Positions 1-5,860 of a DNA stretch of 7,703 nt are shown here, in pieces. The DNA is from an uncultured Eggerthellaceae bacterium. GTDB lineage: Bacteria > Actinomycetota > Coriobacteriia > Coriobacteriales > Eggerthellaceae. Made by a program: the position numbers and the translations under genes. The notes below the pieces were generated by a model. It ran no database searches, had not been told where the DNA came from, and was given only the letters and a program-made list of their open reading frames with translations. Where the stretch lies: positions 1 to 7,703 of the forward strand of contig CAQLOA010000063.1 of assembly GCA_948829205.1 (NCBI GenBank), in the 5' to 3' direction. Positions within the stretch are counted from its first letter, which is position 1. Every line of letters starts with the position of its first letter.

Positions 1-1
1 C

Positions 2-829
2 CTGAAGGGCCAGGTCTCCAGCATCGTCGACTTCGGCGCGTTCGTCGACCTCGGCGGAATCGACGGCCTGGTGCACATCTCCGAACTTTCCTGGAACCAC
101 GTCAACCATCCCTCCGAGGTCGTCAAGGTCGGCGACGAGGTCGAGGTCGAGGTCCTGGACGTCGACCTGCAGCGTGAGCGCATCTCGCTCGGCCTGAAGC
201 AGACCACCGAAGATCCGTGGCTCAAGCTCGTCGAGAACTACCCGGTGGGCACCATAGTCGACGGCAAGGTCACCAAGCTCGTGCCGTTCGGCGCCTTCGT
301 CGAACTCGAGGACTCGGTCGAAGGTCTTGTGCACATCTCCGAGATGGCTCCCAAGCACATCGACACCCCTGCCCAGGTCGCCAAGCAGGGCGACGAGGTC
401 AAGGTCAAGGTCATGGACATCAACACCGACCGCCGCCGCATCTCGCTTTCCATGAAGGCGGCTGCCGAAGAGCTCGGCTTCGAGATCGATGTTGACGAGA
501 GCCTTGCAGAAAGCAATCAGGCCGGTGACAAGAAGGACGATGTCGACGCAGCCCAGGGCAATGCGGGCAATAATGAGACATCATCTGATGAGCCGGTTGC
601 AGAACCGTCAGCGGATGACCAGGTAAAGGCAATGGAAGAAGCCGACGAGAAGGCATCCGATGCCGCTCAGGAGGAGTTGGCACCAGAGCCGGAGAAGGAG
701 TCCGAGATGACTGACGAGAAGAAGCTCCAGGAAGAGATCGATGCTAACCAGACCGCCGAGCAGGGCACCACTGCTGAGCCTTCCGCGAAGGTTCAGGACG
801 AGGCGCTCGAGGAGGCCGAGGGCGAATAG
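2..829 (+). CDS. rpsA: 30S ribosomal protein S1, C-terminal part (5' end outside window)
   Basis: This is the last 275 codons of ribosomal protein S1, which binds mRNA on the 30S subunit and helps translation start. The reading frame is open from base 2, so the true start lies upstream. Two consecutive S1 (OB-fold) domains are visible: window residues about 1-73, with FGAFVDL, GLVHISEL and ISLGLKQ and closing in the typical KQ...DPW junction, and about 80-153, with FGAFVEL, GLVHISEM and RRRISLSMK. A tail of about 120 residues follows, rich in Glu, Asp, Ala and Gln and with no visible fold. The tail DNA is less GC-biased than the domains. Repeated domains and the DPW spacer fit the multi-domain S1 of Actinobacteria and Firmicutes rather than an isolated S1-domain protein. 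A strong terminator follows, and the next gene, coaE, is the usual actinobacterial neighbour. Confidence 0.95.
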   Translation: MKGQVSSIVDFGAFVDLGGIDGLVHISELSWNHVNHPSEVVKVGDEVEVEVLDVDLQRERISLGLKQTTEDPWLKLVENYPVGTIVDGKVTKLVPFGAFVELEDSVEGLVHISEMAPKHIDTPAQVAKQGDEVKVKVMDINTDRRRISLSMKAAAEELGFEIDVDESLAESNQAGDKKDDVDAAQGNAGNNETSSDEPVAEPSADDQVKAMEEADEKASDAAQEELAPEPEKESEMTDEKKLQEEIDANQTAEQGTTAEPSAKVQDEALEEAEGE

Positions 830-861
830 CCTAGGCTTCTTGCGATCCTGCATCACCGACA

Positions 862-895
862 AAAGGAGGCCCGCTGGTTCCAGCGGGCCTCTTTT
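862..895 (+). terminator. Rho-independent terminator after rpsA
   Basis: A perfect 12-bp GC-rich stem (866-877 with 880-891) is extended by a G-U pair and three A-U pairs (862-865 with 892-895). The apex is tiny, so the top pairs probably open into a GTTC-like loop. The 3' arm ends in CTTTTGTTGT, giving the T-rich tract. It lies 32 bases after the rpsA stop. The A-rich 5' side (AAAAGG) could let it work weakly on the other strand too, but there is no minus-strand gene here to need it. Confidence 0.9.
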
Positions 896-931
896 GTTGT
901 AAGATGCAATGAGTTTCCTTCCAACACAAGC

Positions 932-937
932 AGGAAG
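932..937 (+). promoter_or_regulatory. Ribosome binding site of coaE
   Basis: AGGAAG lies 10 bases upstream of the ATG at 948 and supports that start. An ATG at 941 is in another frame. A TAAGAT at 900-905 could be a -10 for coaE, but no convincing -35 partners it because the expected position falls inside the rpsA terminator. Confidence 0.6.
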
Positions 938-947
938 TTGATGCGCC

Positions 948-1550
948 ATGAAGCAGATTTTCGTTATCGGGGGAATGGGTTCGGGCAAGTCCACGGCAAG
1001 CAAGGCGCTCGTCGAACAAGGCCTCGACTTCATCGACCTCGACAAGGTCGGTCACGACATTCTCAAGTGGGAGGTCGTGAAGGACGACCTCAGGGAGGCC
1101 TTCGGGGACGACATCTTCGACGAGGACGACGAGGTCGTGCGTTCCCGGCTTGCTGCGAAGGCGTTCGCCACGCCGGCCGAAACCCGCAAGCTCAACCGCA
1201 TCACCATGCCTCGCATCGAGGAGTCGTTCACCGACACCATCAAGGAGCTTGAGGACAAGGGCGCCGAGGCCGTCGTGGTGGAGTACTCCGTGTTCCGCAA
1301 CCGCGAGACCTCTCTGGCATACGGCGCCGACGTCGTGATGGCGGTGCTTGCCCCGGTCGACCTGCGCATCGAGCGCGCCGTGGCCTCCGGCTGGGAAGAG
1401 GACGACGTGCGCCAGCGCATCGCCCGCCAGATAACCGACGCGGACCGCGTCGAGGCCGCTGACGTGGTGTTCAACAACGACTCCACCAAGGAAGAGCTCT
1501 ACAACCAGGTGCTTTGCTGGTGGAACGGATATAAGAACACTTCGGCTTAA
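948..1550 (+). CDS. coaE: Dephospho-CoA kinase
   Basis: CoaE catalyses the last step of coenzyme A synthesis: ATP-dependent phosphorylation of the ribose 3'-OH of dephospho-CoA, in the cytosol. The 200-residue product is the usual length for bacterial single-domain CoaE; mycobacterial forms have an added C-terminal domain that is absent here. The Walker A loop GGMGSGKST is at residues 8-16. The substrate-side aspartate segment is IDLDKVGHD (29-37), the LNRIT-MP-RI segment is at 82-90, the DVRQRIARQ arginine/glutamine lid segment is at 153-161, and the family ending ADVVFNND is at 171-178. Two family motifs look degenerate: the usual His-Pro of LNxIxHP reads Met-Pro (M87), and the PLLFE strand is replaced by VEYSVFRN (111-118). 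The position between rpsA and uvrB agrees with CoaE synteny in Actinobacteria. I am confident of the family; the divergence makes substrate detail a little less certain. Confidence 0.9.
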   Translation: MKQIFVIGGMGSGKSTASKALVEQGLDFIDLDKVGHDILKWEVVKDDLREAFGDDIFDEDDEVVRSRLAAKAFATPAETRKLNRITMPRIEESFTDTIKELEDKGAEAVVVEYSVFRNRETSLAYGADVVMAVLAPVDLRIERAVASGWEEDDVRQRIARQITDADRVEAADVVFNNDSTKEELYNQVLCWWNGYKNTSA

Positions 1551-1561
1551 AGCAGCCGAAG
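1540..1561 (+). repeat. Small hairpin over the coaE stop codon
   Basis: CTTCGGCT (1540-1547) and AGCCGAAG (1554-1561) form a perfect 8-bp stem with a 6-base loop that contains the coaE stop. No T-tract follows, so it is at best a weak terminator or an mRNA-end stabiliser. Confidence 0.45.
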
Positions 1562-1740
1562 CATTGCCAGGCGCTGCGGCTTTCCGTGGCGCCCTGCCTT
1601 TCCCTTCGATGCCCTCGCCATGGCGCGAAGGCCAATGCTCGGGCTTTCACGGTAATTCGCGACGCCACGGAAACCCTCGCTCGATTGTCAATCCTGCAGC
1701 TTAGAAGACAGAAAGGGTGCAGCTTGTCTGCGCTCTTTCC
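1551..1740. repeat. Structured non-coding gap with nested inverted repeats
   Basis: I find no credible gene here: the open frames are short and resemble nothing. Several inverted repeats are visible. An 11-bp perfect pair TTTCCGTGGCG (1581-1591) / CGCCACGGAAA (1663-1673) encloses a smaller stem CCTTCG (1603-1608) / CGAAGG (1626-1631), whose loop contains the palindrome CGCCATGGCG (1616-1625). GCATTG (1561-1566) can alternatively pair with CAATGC (1633-1638). Downstream, 1711-1722 and 1728-1739 form a 12-bp stem with two G-U pairs and a 5-base loop, CTTGT. None is followed by a T-run. This could be a dispersed palindromic element, a structured RNA or imperfect terminators. No target-site duplication flanks it. 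Confidence 0.5.
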
Positions 1741-1758
1741 GCCGGTGGGGATTTCGTG

Positions 1759-1793
1759 TTCCTGTTGATTGCGTGTGTCGCGTATGATACATT
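1759..1793 (+). promoter_or_regulatory. Probable uvrB promoter
   Basis: Two overlapping sigma-A-like readings are possible: TTCCTG (1759-1764), 18 bp, TATGAT (1783-1788); or TTGATT (1765-1770), 17 bp, TACATT (1788-1793). TATGAT is the better -10. Either reading puts the transcript start at about 1795-1800, just before the SOS box. Confidence 0.55.
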
Positions 1794-1802
1794 GCCATAA
1801 AA

Positions 1803-1816
1803 CGAACAAAAGTTCT
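1803..1816 (+). promoter_or_regulatory. LexA-type SOS box upstream of uvrB
   Basis: CGAAC-AAAA-GTTCT contains the perfect inverted repeat GAAC-N4-GTTC, the core of the LexA/DinR operator of Gram-positive bacteria (consensus CGAAC-N4-GTTCG). It lies 15 bases after the TATGAT -10 hexamer, at or just after the expected transcript start and before the uvrB ribosome site, so bound LexA would block transcription. uvrB is a classic SOS gene, which makes the call likely. The exact LexA consensus in this lineage cannot be checked from the window. Confidence 0.8.
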
Positions 1817-1832
1817 ATGCGAGAGGTATGCA

Positions 1833-3974
1833 TTGTCGACACATCTGCGCAACATCGAGGGAATGGAGATGGAAGGCAAGGTCGACGTCGAGCGGCTTGC
1901 CAACACCCCGCTTAAGGTCGTGTCCCCATACGAACCCTCCGGCGACCAGCCCCAGGCCATAGAGAAGCTGGCAAAGGGGGTCGAAGACGGGCTTCGCTAC
2001 CAGACGCTTCTGGGCGTCACGGGGTCAGGCAAGACGTTCACGATGGCCAAGGTTATCGAGGCCGTGCAGAAGCCCACGCTCATAATGGCGCCGAACAAGA
2101 CGCTTGCGGCCCAGCTCGCCTCCGAGCTGAAGGAGATGTTCCCCGACAACGCCGTGGTCTATTTCGTGTCGTACTACGACTACTACCAGCCCGAGGCGTA
2201 CGTGCCGTCGTCCGACACCTTCATCGAGAAGGACGCGTCCATCAACGAAGAGGTCGAGAAGCTGCGCCATGCGGCCACGTCGGCGCTGCTTTCGCGCCGC
2301 GACGTCATCGTCGTGGCATCCGTGAGCTGCATCTACGGCATCGGTTCGCCGCAGGACTACGCCGGCATGGCGGTGTTCCTCGACAAGTCCAAGCCAGCCG
2401 ACCGCGACGAGGTCATATACGGCCTCATAGACATCCAGTACGACCGAAACGACTACGAGCTCAAGCGCGGCACCTTCCGCGTGCGCGGCGACTCGCTCGA
2501 CGTGTTCCCGCCCTATGCGGACAACCCGTTCCGCATCGACTTCTGGGGCGACGAAATCGAGGAGATCGCCGAGATAGACAACGTCACCGGCGAGGTGCTG
2601 AACACCTACAACGCCCTGCCCGTATGGCCCGCGTCCCACTACGTCACGGCCCGTCCGAAGATGAACAGGGCGCTGGGCACCATTCGCGAAGAACTCCGCG
2701 ACCGCCTGCAGCAGTTCAACGACGAAGGAAAGCTGCTCGAGGCGCAGCGCCTCGAGATGCGCACCAACTACGACCTCGAGATGCTCGAGACCATGGGCTT
2801 CTGCTCGGGAATCGAGAACTACTCGCGCCATCTCGACGGGCGTGCCCCGGGCGAACCCCCGTACACCCTCATCGACTACTTCCCCGACGACTTCCTTTGC
2901 ATCATCGACGAAAGCCACGTCAGCGTTCCGCAGATCCGCGGCATGCACGAAGGCGACCGGTCGCGCAAGGTCACGCTGGCCGAGCACGGGTTCCGCCTCC
3001 CGTCGGCGCTCGACAACCGCCCTTTGCGTTTCGACGAGTTCGAGGACCGCATCCCGCAGTTCGTCTACGTGTCCGCCACGCCCGGCGACTACGAGGAGAA
3101 GGTCAGTCAGGCCTTCGTCGAGCAGATAATCCGCCCGACGGGGTTGCTCGACCCCGTCGTGGAGGTGCGTCCGTCGCTCTCGCAGATAGACGACATCATA
3201 GACGAGGTGAAGGACCGCGCCGCCGCAGGCGAGCGCACCCTGATAACCACGCTTACGAAGAAGATGGCCGAAGACCTGACCGAGCACCTGCTCGACCAGG
3301 GCCTGAAGGCCAGGTACATGCACTCCGACATAGGCACGCTGGAAAGGGTGGAAATCCTTCGCGAGCTGCGCAAGGGCACGTTCGACACCTTGGTCGGCAT
3401 CAACCTTCTGCGCGAGGGGCTCGACCTTCCCGAGGTCACGCTGGTCGCCATACTCGACGCGGACAAGGAAGGCTTTCTGCGCAACCACCGCTCCCTAATA
3501 CAGACCATCGGCCGCGCCGCGCGCAACGTTTCCGGCAAGGTGATCATGTACGCCGACCGCGAGACCGACTCGATGCACCGCGCCATCACCGAGACGAGGC
3601 GCCGACGCGAGATACAGGAGAGGTACAACGCCGAGCACGGCATCGAGCCGCAGACCATACGCAAGGCGATCAACGACATCATGGACTCGATAGTCGACGA
3701 GGCCGCGTCGGTCGACGCCGAGCAGATCAACAAGGAGCTCGCGCAGCTCTCGCGCGACGAGGTCATGCGCATGGTCATGTCCATGGAGGACGAGATGCGC
3801 GCAGCCTCCAGCAACATGGACTTCGAGGAGGCGGCACGCATACGCGACCAGGTGGTCAGGCTGCGGTCGCAGTACGAGGGGTCGTCGGAGGACGACGTGC
3901 TGGCCGACCTGAAGAGCACCGCGCGCAAGGGGTCGAAGTACGGAAACCGCCGACGCAGCAGCTACAAGCGTTAG
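1833..3974 (+). CDS. uvrB: UvrABC system protein B (excinuclease helicase subunit)
   Basis: UvrB receives damaged DNA from UvrA, verifies the lesion by inserting its beta-hairpin between the strands, and recruits UvrC for incision. The 713 residues show the full family set: SPYEPSGDQPQAI (31-43), Walker A GVTGSGKT (61-68), the tyrosine-rich beta-hairpin start YYDYYQPEAYVPSSD (114-128), the DEAD-like box IIDESH (357-362), VSATPGDYE (413-421), helicase motif VI QTIGRAAR (557-564), and a C-terminal UVR motif (about 643-678) that binds UvrC. The chosen start is TTG at 1833 with GAGAGG (1821-1826) six bases upstream. In-frame ATGs at 1863 and 1869 are alternatives; GAGGGA (1857-1862) is well placed for 1869 and would give the more typical short N-terminus. 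recN follows after 9 bases, suggesting one SOS-controlled operon. Confidence 0.97.
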   Translation: MSTHLRNIEGMEMEGKVDVERLANTPLKVVSPYEPSGDQPQAIEKLAKGVEDGLRYQTLLGVTGSGKTFTMAKVIEAVQKPTLIMAPNKTLAAQLASELKEMFPDNAVVYFVSYYDYYQPEAYVPSSDTFIEKDASINEEVEKLRHAATSALLSRRDVIVVASVSCIYGIGSPQDYAGMAVFLDKSKPADRDEVIYGLIDIQYDRNDYELKRGTFRVRGDSLDVFPPYADNPFRIDFWGDEIEEIAEIDNVTGEVLNTYNALPVWPASHYVTARPKMNRALGTIREELRDRLQQFNDEGKLLEAQRLEMRTNYDLEMLETMGFCSGIENYSRHLDGRAPGEPPYTLIDYFPDDFLCIIDESHVSVPQIRGMHEGDRSRKVTLAEHGFRLPSALDNRPLRFDEFEDRIPQFVYVSATPGDYEEKVSQAFVEQIIRPTGLLDPVVEVRPSLSQIDDIIDEVKDRAAAGERTLITTLTKKMAEDLTEHLLDQGLKARYMHSDIGTLERVEILRELRKGTFDTLVGINLLREGLDLPEVTLVAILDADKEGFLRNHRSLIQTIGRAARNVSGKVIMYADRETDSMHRAITETRRRREIQERYNAEHGIEPQTIRKAINDIMDSIVDEAASVDAEQINKELAQLSRDEVMRMVMSMEDEMRAASSNMDFEEAARIRDQVVRLRSQYEGSSEDDVLADLKSTARKGSKYGNRRRSSYKR

Positions 3975-3983
3975 AATCTAGGC

Positions 3984-5705
3984 ATGATCGACGAGATACA
4001 AGTAAGGAACCTGGCGCTCATCCGCGAGGCGTCGCTGCGTCCGTCCGAGGGCCTGACCGTCATCACCGGCGAGACCGGCGCGGGCAAGACCGCGCTGCTT
4101 GCATCGTGCAGGCTTCTGATGGGGCAGCGCGCCGACCACGACATGGTCCGCCAGGGCGAGAAGGAGGCCGAGGTGCAGGGAAGGCTGTTCCTGCCCTCCT
4201 GCGCCCTGCCTGACGAAGACGGCGCCGATGCGCCCGAAGGCGCCGACGAGCCCGGGCTTTCCGGTTCCCAGGGCAGCGGGCGCGGCTCTTCGGAAGGCAT
4301 CTCCGACGCCGAGCTCGTGGTCGACAGGCGCGTCTCGGCCGACGGCAGGTCGCACGTTAGGATGAACGGCAGGCTTGCCAGCGTCGCCGAGCTGTCCGAG
4401 GCTGTGTCGCCTTATGTCGGGCTCTGCTCGCAGCACGACCAGCAGCTGCTCTCCAAGCCCGCCGCCCAGCGGCGCTACCTCGACCTCTGGGCCGCTTCCG
4501 ACCGAAGCGGGCTGCTTGACGGCTACAGGAAGGCGCTCGATGCGGCGAAGGCCGCCCGGCATGCCCTCGACGACGTCATGGAAAGCGTCGCTTCGTCAGA
4601 CGCCCGCGTGGAAGACGCCAGGTTCAAGCTGCGCCAGATCGAGTCGTTGAACCCCTCGCAAGAAGACTACGACGAGCTCGTCTCCTCGCTGCGCAAGGCC
4701 GAGAACGCCGAGCTGCTGGCCAGGTCTGCGGCCGAGTCGCACGACGCGCTTTCGGGGGAGGGCGGAGCGCTCGACGCCCTCAACGCCGCCATAGCGCTGC
4801 TTTGCGACGGCGCCCAGGCAGACGAGTCGCTGGGCCCCATGTCCGACTCCTTGCGCGAGGCGGTGTACGTGGTCGAGGACGTCGCCCGAGACGTGTCCCG
4901 CTACAGGGATGCCATCGATTTGGACGTGTCGTCCCTCGAGCAGATGCAGGAAAGGGTGGCGGCCTACCAGTCGCTGTTCAGGGCATACGGACCCACAGTG
5001 CGCGACGTATGCGCCGTGGCCGACGAGGCGCGTGCGGTCGTCGAGGCGGTCGAGGACGCCGACGCCGCCGTGGAGCGGGCACGTGCGGCCCTCGCGCAGG
5101 CCGAGTCCGGTCTTCGGTCGGCGGGCGAAGCCCTACACGAGGCGCGTGCGGCGGCCGCGCCCGAACTCGCGCTCGCCGTGTCGGAGTCGATGTCGAGGCT
5201 CGACATGCCCGGAGCCGCCCTTGTCGTCCAGGTCGACACGGCACCGTTCGAAGACTGGTCGGAAAGCGGCCCCGACTCCGTGTCGTTCTTGTTCCGCCCC
5301 GGCCAGGGCATGCAGGCGCGCCCGCTGTCGAGGATAGCCTCCGGAGGCGAGCTTTCCAGGGTCATGCTGGCCTTGCACGCGGCTATGGGCACGCGCGACG
5401 AGGTTCCCACGCTCGTTTTCGACGAGATAGACGCTGGCGTGGGAGGCGCTGCCGCCCTCGCGCTGGCCGACGTTCTCGGCGAGCTCTCAAAGACGCACCA
5501 GGTCATCGTGGTGACGCATCTTGCGCAGGTCGCATCCAGGGCGTCGGTCCATTACGTTGCCAGCAAGCAATCCGGGGAGGACGCGGTGTTCACCAGCATA
5601 GAGGAGGTGTCCGGCAGCGAGCGTACGCGCGAGATAGCACGCATGCTTTCGGGCTCCATAACCGAGTCGTCGCTTCACCACGCCGAAGAGCTCCAACGCA
5701 TGTAG
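3984..5705 (+). CDS. recN: DNA repair protein RecN
   Basis: RecN is an SMC-like ATPase that gathers broken DNA ends in double-strand-break repair. The 573 residues match the family length. The N-terminal half of the ATPase head has Walker A GETGAGKT (29-36) and the RecN segment SQHDQQLL (149-156). The middle (about 180-395) is the alanine- and charge-rich coiled coil. The C-terminal half has the ABC signature ASGGELSRVMLAL (452-464), Walker B TLVFDEIDAGVGG (476-488) and the switch VVTHLAQVAS (509-518). Features to note are a Gly/Ser/Asp/Glu-rich insertion at about 73-108, longer than the same loop in Bacillus RecN as I recall it, and Ser in place of the usual Gly before QHD. The ATG at 3984 has no useful Shine-Dalgarno. 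With the uvrB stop only 9 bases upstream, translation is probably coupled, or a separate transcript could be leaderless. Expected to be SOS-induced together with uvrB. Confidence 0.95.
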   Translation: MIDEIQVRNLALIREASLRPSEGLTVITGETGAGKTALLASCRLLMGQRADHDMVRQGEKEAEVQGRLFLPSCALPDEDGADAPEGADEPGLSGSQGSGRGSSEGISDAELVVDRRVSADGRSHVRMNGRLASVAELSEAVSPYVGLCSQHDQQLLSKPAAQRRYLDLWAASDRSGLLDGYRKALDAAKAARHALDDVMESVASSDARVEDARFKLRQIESLNPSQEDYDELVSSLRKAENAELLARSAAESHDALSGEGGALDALNAAIALLCDGAQADESLGPMSDSLREAVYVVEDVARDVSRYRDAIDLDVSSLEQMQERVAAYQSLFRAYGPTVRDVCAVADEARAVVEAVEDADAAVERARAALAQAESGLRSAGEALHEARAAAAPELALAVSESMSRLDMPGAALVVQVDTAPFEDWSESGPDSVSFLFRPGQGMQARPLSRIASGGELSRVMLALHAAMGTRDEVPTLVFDEIDAGVGGAAALALADVLGELSKTHQVIVVTHLAQVASRASVHYVASKQSGEDAVFTSIEEVSGSERTREIARMLSGSITESSLHHAEELQRM

Positions 5706-5710
5706 AGCGG

Positions 5711-5739
5711 AATCCCCGTTGCGTCAAACGGTGGGGATT
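5711..5739 (+). terminator. Possible terminator after recN
   Basis: AATCC (5711-5715) pairs with GGATT (5735-5739) and CCGTT (5716-5720) pairs with AACGG (5727-5731). This makes a 10-bp stem with a 3-base bulge on the 3' side and a 6-base loop. It starts 6 bases after the recN stop, as expected of a terminator, but GTGTAG follows instead of a T-run, so it may be weak or factor-dependent. Confidence 0.45.
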
Positions 5740-5762
5740 GTGTAGCGCATGCTTGCACAACC

Positions 5763-5791
5763 TTGCCTTATTGCACTTTCTCGGCGATAAT
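5763..5791 (+). promoter_or_regulatory. Promoter of the secreted coiled-coil gene
   Basis: TTGCCT (5763-5768) and GATAAT (5786-5791) are 17 bp apart, a good sigma-A-type promoter. Transcription would start near 5798, giving a leader of about 60 bases before the TTG at 5861. Confidence 0.6.
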
Positions 5792-5798
5792 TGAATTT

Positions 5799-5812
5799 CG
5801 TATGTATGTTCG
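5799..5812 (+). promoter_or_regulatory. Weak SOS-like site at the transcript start
   Basis: CGTAT-GTAT-GTTCG matches 12 of 14 positions of the Gram-positive LexA consensus CGAACRNRYGTTCG. One half-site, GTTCG, is perfect and the other is degenerate. It starts 8 bases after the -10, a placement like that of the uvrB box. Because one half is damaged, binding is uncertain. Confidence 0.3.
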
Positions 5813-5830
5813 CCTTCAACATCGAAGGCG
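5811..5830 (+). repeat. Hairpin in the leader of the coiled-coil gene
   Basis: CGCCTTC (5811-5817) and GAAGGCG (5824-5830) form a perfect 7-bp stem with a 6-base loop, AACATC. It lies in the presumed 5' untranslated leader and ends 30 bases before the TTG start. There is no T-run, so it is not a terminator; it may stabilise the mRNA. Confidence 0.5.
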
Positions 5831-5860
5831 TTGCAATGCAGGGCCGACATTGGAGAGCGT

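Noticed and set aside
2025..3488. Long open frame on the minus strand (487 codons) opposite uvrB
   Set aside because: It lies wholly inside the clearly conserved uvrB and is a GC-rich antisense shadow; its Val/Arg/Leu/Glu-rich product resembles no family.
2624..4213. Plus-strand open frame of 529 codons across uvrB and the start of recN
   Set aside because: It is extremely Arg/His/Pro-rich, typical of an out-of-frame reading of high-GC genes, and both overlapped genes are well supported.
1743..5739. Shared 11-mer CGGTGGGGATT at 1743-1753 and 5729-5739, each upstream of a promoter
   Set aside because: Several chance 11-base matches are expected in a window of this size, and the flanks do not align.
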